A stretch of 64,000 bases of DNA from Dryas octopetala (taxonomy: Eukaryota > Streptophyta > Magnoliopsida > Rosales > Rosaceae). The first letter of the stretch is position 1. Every line of letters begins with the position of its first letter. A model generated the notes under the pieces. That model was given only the letters and a program-made list of their open reading frames with translations. It had not been told where the DNA came from and searched no databases. The DNA lies in assembly GCA_963921425.1 (NCBI GenBank), contig OY992832.1, forward strand, positions 33,127,475 to 33,191,474, read 5' to 3'. Of this stretch, positions 33,347-46,920 are shown one piece after another. The position numbers and the translations under genes were made by a program.

Positions 33347-36300
33347 CTATCTATCTATTTTACTTCTGTCTATTATGTTAAGCATCATGTATCGGAAATT
33401 GGGAAATTTTCTTGACGTGTTTGTTTGTGTCTTTATTTCAATGCAATGCTTGATTTTTATTTTATTTTGTTTTCCTTGTTTGTTATTGATTTTGCAGAAG
33501 GGCCGGATGAATATGAAAAGGATGATTTTATAGTAGATGATGTTGATGAAGAAGAGGAGCCAGAGGAAGAAGAAGAGAGAGCAGACAGTGATGAGGAGAG
33601 GCAGAAGAAGAAGAAAAGAAAGAAAAAGTGAACGCTCTAGACCCTGAGCTGTTATCTTTCTAAAATTTGCAAAGCTTTTGATGATGAAATTCCATTTCTT
33701 TGGTTTGAGGCTTGTTTTCTTCTTCTCCCTTTTAGATGAAGACATTTGAATGCAATGTCAATGAAAATCTTCATCATCTTCTTCTTTTTCTCTTTAAAAA
33801 CTTGTAGCAATTAAACAGAGGGTTAGTTCATTCTTTTTATAATTTTTTTCCTGTCTCTAATTTTCTAGAGAGGAGTATGTTCTTGATGAAGATGACTACG
33901 AGCTCCTAGAGGACAATAATGTAATTGCCCCCCGCAGGAAGGTTGTGAACATCATCCATATCTTTTTATAGTTTCTGTTGAGTTTGAAGTTTGATGCATT
34001 TATTCTTTCTAAATGTGCATAGTTCATGATTTAGATGTTTTTCTCTTCTTTCCTTTTTTGTCCAAACCTTTTCAGGGGAAATTTAAGCGGCTGAAAAAAG
34101 CTCAGAGGCATGCTGGAGGGGATCCCGGTGGATTATCTGATGAGGAGGAGTTTATTGGTACTGGTAAAAGTGGAAGAACTGCAGAGGAGAAGCTTAAGCG
34201 CTCCTTATTTGGTGATGATGAAGGTATATTTATCTATACATGTGGAAAACTTGACTTGTAGAATAACCAGAGTAGGATTTGGTTTATTCTTGATTGATCA
34301 TACACTGTAACACTATAGGTCCTCCACTTGAGGACATTGCTGAAGAGGAGGAACCAGCAGAAGCGGAAGATGATGGAGAAGTTGGTGAAGAGGATGAAAT
34401 GGCAGACTTTATAGTTGATGAAGAATTTGACGAGACTGGAGCTCCTGTGAGGTATTTCTTCAGTGTGCGCATGCCCTGCCTGTGTCTGTTTATGTTTTGA
34501 ACTGAATTTCTTCATATTTGAATAATCAACTCATTGTGTTTTGTTAATTCCTTGTCTAGACAGAGGAAGCTTAAGAAAAAAAAATCTAGGCAGGCACCAG
34601 GAGTATCGTCATCTGCTTTGCAGGAAGCCCATGAAATATTTGGTGATGTTGATGAATTACTGCAGCTCCGTAAGCAGGGTTTGGATTCTGGTGAATGGAG
34701 GGAAAGGAGGCTTGAAGATGAATTTGAACCAATTGTTCTTTCTGAAAAGTATATGACAGAGAAGGATGACCAGATTCGGGAGCTTGATGTTCCGGAAAGA
34801 ATGCAGGTCCTTTGTCTTGCCCTTGATAATACACTATAATAGTAGATTTTATGTGACATTAACTTTATTTGTTCTTTTATTTTGTAGATATATGAAGAAA
34901 GCACAGGTTCTCCTCCTTTGGATGGGATTAGTATAGATGATGAGAGTACCTGGATATATAATCAACTTACAAGTGGTACAGTACCTTTGTTTGGCAAGAC
35001 AGGCTTGGTGAACTCTATAAGCAGGGATGACATCATCAGATTTTTGGACTTGCACCATGTGCAGAAGTTGGACGTTAGTAATTTTATTAATTTGGTGTAA
35101 TTCTTTTAGTTTATCTGATATTTATTTTATTGTTCTGTCATTTTCTCCTTGTTTTCAGATTCCCTTTATTGCTATGTATCGGAAAGAGGAGTGCCTAAGC
35201 TTATTGAAAGATCCTGAGCACCTTGAATTGGATGATGAAAATCAGGATAAAAATGAGAAAACATCTGTGCTAAAGTGGCACAAGGTACCTGTCATGAGAC
35301 TCTCATATATGTTAAGCTGACATAAGATTAAAGAATGAACAAACAATATGTTGAAATTACTTACCTTTTTTTCATAGGTACTTTGGGCCATCCAGGACCT
35401 GGACAAAAAATGGCTGCTGCTTCAGAAGCGAAAAAGCGCCTTACAATCTTACTACAATAAACGATTTGAGGAAGAATCTCGCCGTATATATGATGAGACA
35501 AGACTCACTTTAAATCAGCAGCTTTTTGAATCAATTATGAAGTCGCTCAAGGCTGCAGAATCAGAGAGGGAGGTTGATGATGTTGACACCAAGTTTAACT
35601 TGCATTTCCCTTCGGGTGAGGTAGGTGTGGATGAGGGACAATATAAGAGGCCCAAAAGGAAATCACTTTATAGTATCTGCAGTAAGGCTGGCCTGTGGGA
35701 GGTTGCAAGCAAGTTTGGTTACAGCTCTGAGCAGTTTGGACTGCAATTATCTCTAGAAAAAATGGTAAAGTTTGATTTATCTTGCACTTTCAGTTTCTTT
35801 TCTTCTTCTTTTTATGGGAAAACCAGAGACATGAGGTTCACACTTTAATTTAATTATAGAGAATGGATGAGCTGGAGGATGCTAAGGAGACACCGGAGGA
35901 GATGGCTTCAAACTTTACATGTGCAATGTTTGAGACACCTCAAGCTGTGCTCAAAGGAGCTAGGCATATGGTATGCATAGATAGTTTTGTATTTCATATT
36001 AATGTTTGTTCTATCATGCTTTGTCATAAAATCTGGTTGTAAGTTGTCTGAGATTCTTTTATGGCTTATTCCAGGCGGCTGTTGAGATAAGTTGTGAGCC
36101 ATGTGTCAGGAAGTATGTCCGAAGCAACTACTTGGATATTGTTGAGGTATCAACAAGCCCAACACCTGATGGACATGTTGCAATAGATGCTTTTCATCAG
36201 TTCGCAGGGGTGAAGTGGTTGCAAAAAAAGCCATTGAATAGATTTGAGGATGCACAATGGCTGCTTATCCAGAAAGCTGAAGAGGAGAAGCTTCTTCAAG

Positions 36301-39300
36301 TTACTATTAAGCTGCCAGAAGACAGACTAAATAAGTTGATAAGCGACTTTAATGAGTACTATCTTAGTGATGGTGTTAGTAAATCCGCACAACTTTGGAA
36401 TGAGCAGCGGAAGTTGATATTGCAGGATGCCCTTTTTAATTTTCTTCTACCTTCAATGGAGAAAGAAGCAAGATCCTTGTTGACCAGTAGATCAAAAAAT
36501 TGGTTGCTTATGGAATATGGAACGGTTTTGTGGAACAAAATCTCCGTAGGACCATATCAACGAAAGGAAAATGATACTAGCTCAGATGATGAAGCTGCTC
36601 CCAGGGTCATGGCTTGTTGTTGGGGCCCTGGGAAGCCAGCAACCACTTTTGTGATGTTAGATTCATCTGGTGAAGTGCTAGATGTACTTTACACAGGATC
36701 CCTCACTTTACGTTCCCATAATGTTAATGATCAGCAACGCAAGAAAAATGATCAAGAACGTGTTTTGAAGTTCATGACTGATCATCAACCACATGTTGCT
36801 GTCCTAGGAGCTGTTAATTTATCTTGTACTCGCCTGAAAGAAGATATTTATGAGGTGAGTCTTACAATAGTCATCGAGATGGTTATTGGGTTCTTAGTTT
36901 TGCAATTATTTTATTGAGATGTAGTGTCATATAGTGTAGCTTTCTATTCTTATAGAGTTTTTTTTTTTTTTTTTTTGTAATTTCCTTTTTTGGGTATTGG
37001 GGGAGGTGGGAAGCGGTGTAAATGATCAAACAGTTTTGGAAACATGAGCTTAAACCTAATAATCCCTCAGTGCCTTGTTCATATTAGCAGTTAATAATCC
37101 AAAGGGAAGTCTTGTCCGTGGTCTTTGTAGATATTATTTCTTTTATTTTTAAAAAATAAAAGTTATGTTTCCTATAATCTACTAAAACATTATCTTCCCA
37201 TAGGAAGAAATAGTTTATTAGCTGATATACTAATAATGTCTTAGTGCAAATAGTCTGATGAAATGAGCTGATGGGTTTTCTTATGTCATTTTTCATTTTT
37301 ATCTCATTCTGTATGCATCTTCTTTTAGTGTGTATGGAGTGCATGCATCTCCTATTTCAAAAATCCATCTTTGGTACACTGATGCTTATTTATTTGACTC
37401 TTGCCATTATCAGATTATTTTTAAGATGGTGGAGGAAAATCCTAGAGATGTTGGGCATGATATGGATGGCCTAAGCATTGTTTATGGCGATGAATCTTTG
37501 GCTCGCCTATATGAAAATTCTCGGATTTCATCTGATCAGCTACCTGCGCAATCAGGTATAATTGTTTCCAACTCTCAAGTCTTGAGTTCATGAAGATGTC
37601 TGGTAGTTAATTTTGAAATTTTTGTGTTAGGCATTGTCAAGCGGGCTGTGGCTCTTGGGCGTTATCTTCAAAATCCATTGGCCATGGTTGCCACACTTTG
37701 TGGACCAGGACGAGAGATCTTGTCCTGGAAACTCAATCCTTTAGAGAACTTTCTCACCCCAGATGAGAAGTATGCAATGGCTGAACAGGTCATGGTAGAT
37801 GTTACAAACCAGGTAGGCCTTGACATAAATTTGGCTATCAGCCATGAATGGTTATTTTCACCTTTGCAATTCATTTCTGGGCTTGGACCTAGAAAGGCAG
37901 CATCTTTGCAGAGGTCGTTGGTAAGATCTGGTGCAATATTTACTCGAAAGGACTTTGTGACAGCACATGGGCTTGGTAAAAAGGTGTTTGTGAATGCAGT
38001 TGGTTTCTTGCGTGTTCGGCGGAGTGGGTTGGCTGCTAGCAGCAGCCAATTTATTGATCTGTTGGATGATACAAGAATTCATCCAGAGTCCTATGTTCTT
38101 GCACAAGAATTGGCCAAAGATGTTTATGATGTGGACGGTGGAAATGATGACGAGGATGCTATGGAGATGGCTATAGAGCATGTTAGGGATCGACCTAGTT
38201 ATCTAAAAAACCTTGATGTTGAAGCATATGCTAAAAGCAAAAAGCGTGAGAATAAGATACAAACGTTTTCTGATATAAGGAGAGAATTAATACAGGGTTT
38301 TCAGGATTGGCGTAAACAATATGAAGAACCAAGTCAGGATGAAGAGTTCTATATGATTTCAGGTGAAACTGAGGATACCCTTGCTGAAGGAAGAATTGTG
38401 CAGGCAACAGTTCGCAGGGTGCAAGCTCAAAGGGCAATTTGTGCTCTTGAATCTGGATTGACTGGTATGCTAATGAAAGAAGACTATTCGGATGATTGGA
38501 GGGATATTACTGAGTTATCTGACAGACTGCATGAGGGTGACATTCTCACCTGCAAGATCAAATCTATTGTAAAGAATAGGTATCAGGTGTTCCTAGTTTG
38601 TAGAGAGAATGAGATGAGAAACAACCGACATCAGAACATTCGGAACCTTGATAGCTATTACCATGAAGACCGAAGAAGTTTACAGACTGAGCAAGAAAAA
38701 GCTCGTAAAGAGAAGGAACTCGCAAAGAAGCATTTCAAGCCAAGAATGATTGTTCATCCTCGCTTCCAGAATATAACTGCAGATGAAGCAATGGAGGTAT
38801 GTGTCAATAATGTTGTTAGTGATAACTGATGTTTCAGTTTATATGTTAGGTTGATTTGAATTATGAAATTTGTTGTTGGTAATCAGTCTTATTAATTGAC
38901 ACAAATTCATGTTATATTAAATTTTTGTATGTGCTTGTGTGTTATTGACTTATTGTATGCCTCACCATGTAAGCCTGTGGGAGTTAAAAGGAGGTTTGAC
39001 CAAATTTTTACAGCACTGAATTCAATGCAAGTTATTGAGTATGTGATTAAATTGGTCTTCCATATAAAAAAACAAAGAACAGAAAAGAAAAACGAAGATT
39101 CTACTAAGACTGTGTTCTGTTTGGTTTTCTTACACATCTTCTACCATTAATGCTCCTGGAATTAAATTTTTATTTTTATTTTTATGCAGAATTGTTGGAG
39201 AAATTGTAAGTTTTTATTTTTATTTTTTTAATTATGAACTTTTGAAGTTTAAAATTAGTTTGAATCTGAATCTGAAGATCTTTATATTATATGGATCTTA

Positions 39301-39855
39301 ACAGTACATTCAGTGCTTGAATTTTGTACATTTATTGACACACATATTATTCCGAAACCACGTTTCTTACGAAATGGTGTGTCATCTGTTATGTTTTACA
39401 GTTCTTGTCTGATAAGGATCCCGGGGAAAGTATTATTCGTCCTAGTTCTCGTGGGCCTTCATATTTAACCTTAACTCTCAAAGTTTATGATGGAGTTTAT
39501 GCTCACAAAGACATAGTTGAAGGTGGTAAGGAACACAAGGACATCACAAGCTTACTCCGTATTGGGAAGACCCTGAAAATTGGGGAGGACACTTTTGAGG
39601 ATTTGGATGAGGTAAGAATTTTATAAAGAATGTGTTCTCAGTGAGTTGGACTTTATTAGTTGTCTCTTTTTTTCTGTCAATTTATAGCTATTGAAGGCTA
39701 ATTTCTCTTAATTCTAAATTTGTTTGACTTTTAACCAATGATCTTGGCCTATATACAATTTCATGATGCTTGAATCATGGATGGTTAAAATCAATGTCAA
39801 GCAAATGGTATCAAGTTCTCTATTTTGGATAAGAAAGTACAGGTTTAGTGGTAAA

Positions 39856-39895
<40 letters not shown>

Positions 39896-41676
39896 CCAGA
39901 GTTATAGTATCACTCATTGTTCTTTGGCCAGAAGATGTTTCGCGATGGATTATATTGTATTTTTTGTTGAACTTGTGCAAAAGAAGTTTAGATATTTTTC
40001 AAGTGCGGATTCTTAGAAGTAGGCATTGAATTTCTGTCTCTTTGGTTGCGGAGAAAAATATTTACATATGCTTCTTGTATTTAGATATAAAAAGGTGGCA
40101 GCTCTTGTCTTTGTTCCTCTTGATGTCAAGGGATTGAAATGTGATGGCACACTACTGAACTGAGTACTATGTGGCTGTTGATAACTTAAAATGCAGGTCA
40201 TGGATCGTTATGTTGATCCCTTAGTGGCTCACTTGAAGACAATGCTAAATTATCGCAAGTTCAAGAGGGGCACAAAAGCAGAGGTTGACGAAGTTCTGAA
40301 GAGTGAGAAATTGGAGTACCCTATGAGGATAGTTTATTGCTTTGGTATATCACATGAACATCCAGGCACGTTCATTCTGACTTATATACGGAGTACAAAT
40401 CCTCACCATGAGTATGTTGGTCTATATCCGAAGGGATTCAAGTTCAGGAAAAGGATGTTTGAGGACATTGATCGGCTTGTAGCATATTTTCAGCGGCATA
40501 TTGATGACCCTCAGCATGAGTCAGCGCCATCAATTAGATCGGTCGCTGCCATGGTGCCAATGCGGAGCCCTGCAACTGGAGGTTCATCAGGGGCATCTGT
40601 GGGCAGTGGCTGGGGTGGTTCCACCAACGAGGGTGGTTGGAGAGGCCAGTCTTTTGACAGGGATCGGTCATCTACACCTAGTTCACGAACAGGTAAAATG
40701 AAACGTGGATTCGCGACTTATATGTTTGATGAACACCAACATTTGCATTGTTGCATGAGGGTAACTGTTTGTCTTTTCGTGCAACCGAAATGAATTGCAA
40801 ACTAGGAATTACTTTATTTAGTTGGCCCTACTCATGGAATTTGGATTGCCCGTTACTGAAATTTTTTTCTGCACAATGTGGGATGGCCAGCTGGATGGAA
40901 TGATCTTTCCTCTTTTCCTTTTGTGCTCATGTACTTAGTTTTAGGCCAGCAGGTTTGGTTTTAATTTGGTTACTGTTGTGCTTCCTTCTATGTAACTTTG
41001 ATGTCTTCATTGGTTTAAATCTGTTGTATTGCTTTCCTTGATGTTAGTGCAGATAGGCATTCATGTTGGTCCTGCAAATACCTGCCCTCAATGTCATCAA
41101 ACCCATAGTACTCCTTGCTTCCTTTGTCAAGACTTCGTGACTTGCTTTTTCATGTTTCATTTTACAGGCCGAAATGATTACAGAAATGGTAGCAGTCGCG
41201 ATGGACATCCAAGTGGCCTACCTAGACCATATGGTGGGCGGGGCCGTGGTCGAGGAAGAGGAAATAGCACCAGCAATGAAAGGCAGGATTCTGGTTATGA
41301 TGCTCCTACGTGGGGTTCAGATACCAAGGATGGGGATGATGGTTTGGGCAATTTTCCAGGTGCCAAGGCTCAAAACTCACCTGGCAGGGAAGCTTTCCCT
41401 GGTGGTTGGGGTGCTGGTGGAAGTGGCACTGGAGGCAGCAGTTGGGGTGGCGGAGCTGGTTCCAATGACAATGATGGCTGGGGCCAAGGAGGTGGTGGTG
41501 GCGCAGGAGGATGGGGTGGGGCTGGTGCTGATAATGGGACGTCAGGGTGGGGTTCTGACCCAAAAAAAAAGGGTTCTGATAATGGGTCTTCGGGATGGGG
41601 TTCTGAACCCAAAAGAAGTTCACAGTCCCAAGCTGGAAACAGATGGTCTGAGAACGGCAGCAGCGGTGGTTGGTGA
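32764..41676 (+). CDS. SPT6L: SPT6-like transcription elongation factor, 17 exons, apparently intact
   Basis: Histone chaperone and RNA polymerase II elongation factor. Exons: 32764-32794, 32931-33026, 33498-33627, 33869-33941, 34076-34223, 34319-34451, 34560-34806, 34888-35073, 35159-35284, 35378-35764, 35860-35970, 36075-36854, 37414-37555, 37631-38796, 39402-39611, 40197-40692 and 41168-41676. All borders are GT..AG and phases agree, giving 1,656 codons plus stop, close to Arabidopsis SPT6L. Domains: acidic, lysine-flanked N-terminus (~1-210); Tex-like core with YIAMYRKEE-type motifs; YqgF-like (~733-865); HhH (FISGLGPRKAASLQ, ~940); S1 (~1110-1195); tandem SH2 (~1240-1450, GESIIRPSSRG holding the binding Arg); and a C-tail (~1470-1656) with about ten WG/GW pairs. 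In Arabidopsis this tail has been called an AGO hook. The start sits in ACCATGG. No defect is seen. Confidence 0.95.
32853..32890 (+). repeat. interstitial telomere-like (CCCTAA) run in SPT6-like intron 1
   Basis: Six consecutive CCCTAA-type units, one with a T change, lie within the 136-bp first intron. Most eudicot telomeres are CCCTAAA. A 6-mer run here may act as telobox-type regulatory DNA, common near housekeeping gene starts, or be a repair scar. Confidence 0.85.
33307..33346 (+). repeat. poly-T tract in SPT6-like intron 2
   Basis: About 40 consecutive T. Length is likely variable between individuals and unreliable in assembly. Confidence 0.9.
39859..39892 (+). repeat. (CT)n microsatellite in SPT6-like intron 15
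   Basis: About 17 CT units. No sign of effect on splicing; it lies ~300 bp before the next acceptor. Confidence 0.9.
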
Positions 41677-41990
41677 AGAGGCATAACTCTGTCTTGTTCC
41701 ACCTTTAACAGTCTTGCAACTACTACCCTGTGATGGATGGTTCGGAGGTTGCTGCTGCTATATATGGTTCGTGAAGACACTTGACTCTCATCTGACTTTT
41801 TTGACCTTGAAAGACTAGTCTACCTAGTTATGCGAACTGTATTTAGGAATTTGTGACGTGGCAAACAATTGTAACGGCATATACCTCTACTCTTGCCTTG
41901 TACGTATCTTTAGATTATTACAAGCACAATGAATTATTCCCTCTATATTATTACAAGCACTATGAAATATTCTCTCTAGATTATTACAAG
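41677..41990 (+). other. SPT6-like 3' region and short tandem repeat
   Basis: This is probable 3' UTR followed by a ~32-bp tandem (ATTATTACAAGCAC.ATGAA.TATTC) with units near 41,915, 41,947 and 41,980. The hAT-like MITE has split the third unit. Confidence 0.5.
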
Positions 41991-42631
41991 GGTGGGTTTG
42001 GATCGATAACCGAACCGAAACCTCTAAACCGTAGACCGAACCGAACCCCTCCGGTAAGCTTCCATGACAATCGAGACCGAGACCGGCAAGTTGGTAAATC
42101 GATGTCTGGTCAACCGAAGAATCCGGTCGGCTCGGCTGGGTCATGGGTCTAGATCGAACACATGTTGGGCCATGTTTTGGGCCACATTTTGGGCCATTTT
42201 GGGTCTTGACTTCATTCACTAATTTAGTATAATATATTAATATTATAGTTTAAGATATTTTTAATTAGTTTATGTATATATGTATATATATATATTAAAA
42301 AACATATAAATTAAAATTATAGGGGTTTATAAATTTATATATGTTTTATATAAATTATAGAAATGTATTATATAAAATTATAAATTATTTATTAGAAATG
42401 TATTAGAAATGTATAAAAATGAATTATGTAAATGATTTGTTAAGTATATTTGGTTCTGTTCGGTTTACCGACGATTTAAGGATATGGGAACCGGGACCGA
42501 GTCCGAACCTCCCGGTTCGGTAGTCAAACCGAACTTTCGGTACGGTTTTGTTTCGGTACGATTTTTTTCGGTATCGTTTGGGCCGGTTTCAGGCTCAGCC
42601 TCGGTTTTTCGGTCAACCCGACCCCACCCTA
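41991..42631. mobile_element. hAT-like MITE with 8-bp target duplication
   Basis: ATTACAAG occurs directly on both sides (41,983-41,990 and 42,632-42,639). Joining the flanks without the insert restores the third unit of the local ~32-bp tandem, which supports a true insertion. The ends are GGTGGG and CCCACCCTA-like, with inward CCGAACCG...CGGTTCGG inverted repeats. The middle (42,220-42,430) is very AT-rich and has no coding capacity. Confidence 0.65.
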
Positions 42632-43283
42632 ATTACAAGTCCTATGAAATATTCTCTCCCTCTCCCTCTCCCTCTCCCTCTCTGCTAATTAGTAAAGCAA
42701 TAGTGACCCTAACTCTTGCTTTCTTCCTCTACCCTGTTTTTTTCTTCTGCCACATGCACCTCATTTGCACATATTTCATTTTCTTACAAACGCAATCCCT
42801 TATACCACATCCACTAGTAATAAATGTATTAGAACTCTCGTCCATTTTAGAAACAGAACTCTTGTTCATTTTAAAAAGAGGAATTTTCTCCATCTACCTT
42901 CTACTATTTTCCTTCTGTTTGAGTTAAGTGTTTGAAAAAAATCAACTGGCCAGTACCCCACGAGGTGCTAAGTTTGTAACTAGCAGCAACAGAGTCTTCA
43001 AGAACTTCAACAACAAGTAGAAGAGCTATCATGGTATCATACCATTCAAATTAAGGGGATGCTTCCTCCAGCATGAGGGAACCCTGTTGGAAGGGATTCT
43101 TTATTTACTAAGAACCTTAGTACTAAGAAAAATCAGCAATATTTTTGTTTCTCTCGTACAACGATACTTTGGCGGCCAACTGTCAATATTGTAAAATTTT
43201 TCAAATCTGTCAATTTTTTTCAATCTTTTGCCAATATTTCACACAAATATCGCATTGATATTTGCATAACCACGAACAAGGGA

Positions 43284-43319
<36 letters not shown>

Positions 43320-44329
43320 GGTTGCATGTCTTATCCGTCGGAGGTAAGGTGACGAGATGGAGGGGTTGTCATCAGGCTAAGGAAGGAGGTGGGGGTGGTG
43401 GTGGAGGGCTGGGCCAATACTAGTAGGGATAGAAATGGGTGTCTGATTTTTTTTTTTTTTGAGAAAAAATCTAAAAACACTATAGGGGTTTTTTTTTTTA
43501 AAAAAATACAATAAAAAGCCAGTCTACCTTAATGTGGGCTGACCTATCACTAATTTTTTAGAGAAATTATTGTATGTGACCGTAACATTGTCACTTGGTG
43601 TTATCTAATCCACATGTTATAATATGGGTGAGTGACGAATTTATCCTAAGGCTCGGAAAATCTTCTGACAAACTGCCACTGACTGACATACTGACCAAAA
43701 ACAAACAGAAAACAACTGAGGTGGCGGAACATCGAACCAATCGGCGTCATTGACCGACATACCGACCCTTGTTAATGGTGGTGGTGGTCGGGGAATCTTA
43801 AACCGCCGGCCAACCGATACTAACCAACCCTTTGTCTTCTTCTTCTTCTTCTTCTTCTTAAAATGAGCTCAGGCTTGGCAGTGGCGAAGCTCCGGGGAGT
43901 AGGTGCAACGGTGGTGAGTCACACAGTGGTGAGTCGTGCACGGTGGTGAATTTGAGTGGTCGGACTTGCAGAGTTGGAGTTGCAGCAGGCCGGTGACTGT
44001 GACTGGAGGTGCTAGAGTTGGAGTTGGAGTTGTAGAGAGAAGAGGGTGAAGTCTCAGCCATCGCGACTGCGCCAAAATGATATCGACTGGTACTGACCTT
44101 GTCGGTATCGATGTCGGTGGCAAAGCTGGCCATACTGCCGGTGGTCGGTGATCAGTTGAGCCATTTCGGTCCTGTTACCGAATCGCTACCACCCCTAGTT
44201 TATACATTTAGGGTTTAAGGTTTTAGATATTACTGATTGTACACATGTTATAATTCTAATATATGGATTAGTCATAGCGCTACGTAGTGTTACGCTCACA
44301 CAATAATTTCTCCAAAAAAATAAGTGTTA
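42632..44329. other. non-coding spacer rich in simple repeats
   Basis: No gene is seen. Contents include a (CTCTCC)n-type run at 42,652-42,684, (GA)n at 43,289-43,314, GGTGG-rich DNA near 43,390, (TTC)n at 43,838-43,858 and GGT/CCG-rich sequence to 44,200. Open frames around 43,860-44,130 on the minus strand are low-complexity. The end CCACCCCTAG near 44,190 looks like a hAT terminus, but no target duplication was found. Confidence 0.5.
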
Positions 44330-46920
44330 GGCTAACTCACATTAATGAAAACACGTGCTGGGCAAGGATCCCTGTCAAGCCCTAAACGGGGGTCTTGGCA
44401 GAGGCTCTATCCCTAAGAACCCTAAAATATGATATCACGCCTTAACATCATTATTCTAAGTTTCTTAAGACGAGTTAAGCCTTTATTTGATGGAAAACGG
44501 GTTGGATCAGAGAATAAAGTATACTTCAAAATATATTTAAAATAAACCAACCCAGTAGGGTGTTTAAAGTTTTACAAAATAACCCTTAGCACAATATGAC
44601 ATCAGTAAAGATCATGTTTGTGAAACAAAACCCAAAACGAGATACCAACCAACTACTAGAAAGATGTTCTGAATAATTACAAACTGGAATAAAGGACATA
44701 TAATAAAATGGGTAGGAGACCCAACAAAACAACATTTTAAACATGAAGAAGACCTGAGGATGCCCAGCAAAATATATGAGTGCCTCGCCTAACCAACTAG
44801 TCAAGATCGTTAACTAGAATGTGATCTGCAATCATAAGCAAGTACAAAGCAAACAACATAGGGGGTGAGCATCACATATGATCATAGCTTCTCATCGGAG
44901 GACCTTGGCTGAGTTTGAAAATAGTAAGTAAAATACTTAATAAATATAGCCAGTGATAAAACAGTTCGAAAAGATTCACCAACAATCCAATATCAAAGTT
45001 TAATCGTTGAAATCCATGAAATCTTTGATGATGAGCATGCAACTTCTTAAATCATTTATGGGATCCCAAAATATCATTACCTGATGATTGATCACTAATG
45101 ACCAACTACACTTAACGCATCCACACTCGATAATGTAGCGAGAGTATATTTTATCATGGTAGTACCCCTTAAGCTACTCTCCCCAGAAGGACAAATCGAC
45201 TGGCTCATCTGTACATACCCCTTCCGGAAGTTTAAGGGATCGAAACCTAAGGTCATCTTTTTTTGTGACCCTTTACTCCCAAATCCTCATTAATAACACA
45301 AAATCATCCAACATTGCATAAAAAAATGATGCAGAGTTCACAAACAACATATTTATTATCATATATACATGCACAAAATAGTCTCAAAAGTCAGGGTGTG
45401 AGAATCTCCCTACCTGGTGTCCAAGTTTAACCTTTGTGCACTTCCACAACACCAAATGTCCTTAATTAAATCCTTCTTTGGGAAAATGGAAATCCAAATC
45501 CGACAGAATACCGACTTTAGTCAAACAATAACTTCAGCAGAGCTTTGGCATGACCTTTTCTTTTGGTCTTGTCTTTCTAGAAAATTTCAGAAACTAGTCT
45601 ACTAAGACTAAGTCTCTGTATTTTCGGGACTTAGGGTTTCTATTTAAAGTCTGATTTTATTTATAAGTCTGGAGGTTAACCAATTAAAATCCAACAACAT
45701 AACTAGGTCAGTACGAGGGAGTCTGGAGGATCAGTCCTAGAATCCTTAAGCTGGCAGAGCAACAGCAGTCGATACTGATCTCGACATCACGTGTTTGGTT
45801 ACTTTAATAAGGTTGCCTCAATCCATTATTAAATTGATTAATCGTCAAGTAACTAGTCATGCAAGCAAAGTAAATTAATCCATCTTAAACTCTATTTGCA
45901 TACTTCTGAGTAAATCTATTTCCTTTTAGTTATAGCAATTCTATAATCGAATTTGATTTACATAATTAATTGATTACAATTAATCTAACTTTAATCAACT
46001 AATTATGTAATTAAATCTAATTTAGACATTATTAATTTTAATAAAACCAACTTAATTAATTAATCATACATAATTAAATCCAACTTTTAGACATGATTAA
46101 TTACAACTTAACTAATTAATCATGAATAAAAACCTTAAAGATAAAATAGAGATTAAATATCTGGTTGTAAACCTTCTTAGCTTAATCTCCATAATAAAAT
46201 TGCTAAAACACAAAATTAAAGCTTAATAAGTAATTAACCACAAAATAAAATAATTTAACTAAGCTCAAGAGTCTTACCCAAAGACCTTACCAAGGCAAGC
46301 AGACAATTTGGCAGAGTTTTCCTACAAATTGCCAAAATTATTTGATTGAGATGTTCTAGGTGCAAAATCCTTAAGGGTACCCAAGGAGGCAACCCAAACA
46401 AATATTTTAAACTTAAGAAACTATCAACAAGTGGTTTGTCTCAAGAAAACTTTGAAAAAATCACAAAGTTTTCAGCTGAATGTGTGAAGTGAAAAGGAGG
46501 GGGTGGTTCTCTATTTATAGGCTTGAAAAAGTGAGAAAAACTAGTGAATTTTCGATGTGGGATAGGGAAAAATCGAACCGCATCAAACGGTACCCCTCGG
46601 GTCGGGTTGTGAGAGAAAATGAAGCAGGCTGAGCGGGTACAGGCGGGTCACGCGAACGGATCTGGGGCTGGGGCGTACAACATGTCGTTCGCGAGGGACG
46701 ATCTGGATTGCTGGTCATCCGCGTCGTTTGCTGGCGTGCGCTGAGGATCTCCGGTGAATGATAGGCTCCGTGCGTTGCGATGTATCGGATCGGACCAAGG
46801 GCTGGCGCATCTGGGCCGTCTGATCTAGCATGATCGACGCTCCAAATTGCGCCATGTCAGTGTTCATTTTCTTTTTAATTCCTTCTATTTTTCCATCACT
46901 CTCTCCCTTGAATTTAAGAA
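44330..46920 (-). repeat. dispersed repeat family R1, copy 2 (probable LTR-derived fossil, minus strand)
   Basis: The first ~760 bp align with 1,241-2,038. Toward the other end the minus strand shows a promoter-like TATAAATAG (~46,512-46,522), followed in its own sense by a transcribed-leader-like stretch; a GC-richer block lies at 46,540-46,860. This arrangement, the absence of coding sequence and the length of ~2.5 kb suggest an LTR or solo LTR, but I could not define matching ends or a target duplication. It adjoins the truncated NAC-alpha relic and may have removed that gene's 5' exons. Confidence 0.45.

Noticed and set aside
36132-36917. Separate single-exon gene
   Set aside because: It is exon 12 of the SPT6-like gene running into its intron.
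43427-44198. A possible second hAT-like element (TAGGGATAGAAATGGG ... CCACCCCTAG)
   Set aside because: The ends look plausible but no matching 8-bp duplication was found and the interior is simple-sequence DNA.
44330-46920. A small gene around 45,417-45,605 or 46,515-46,718
   Set aside because: Short frames within repeat sequence shared with 1.2-2.0 kb; no domain and no splice context.
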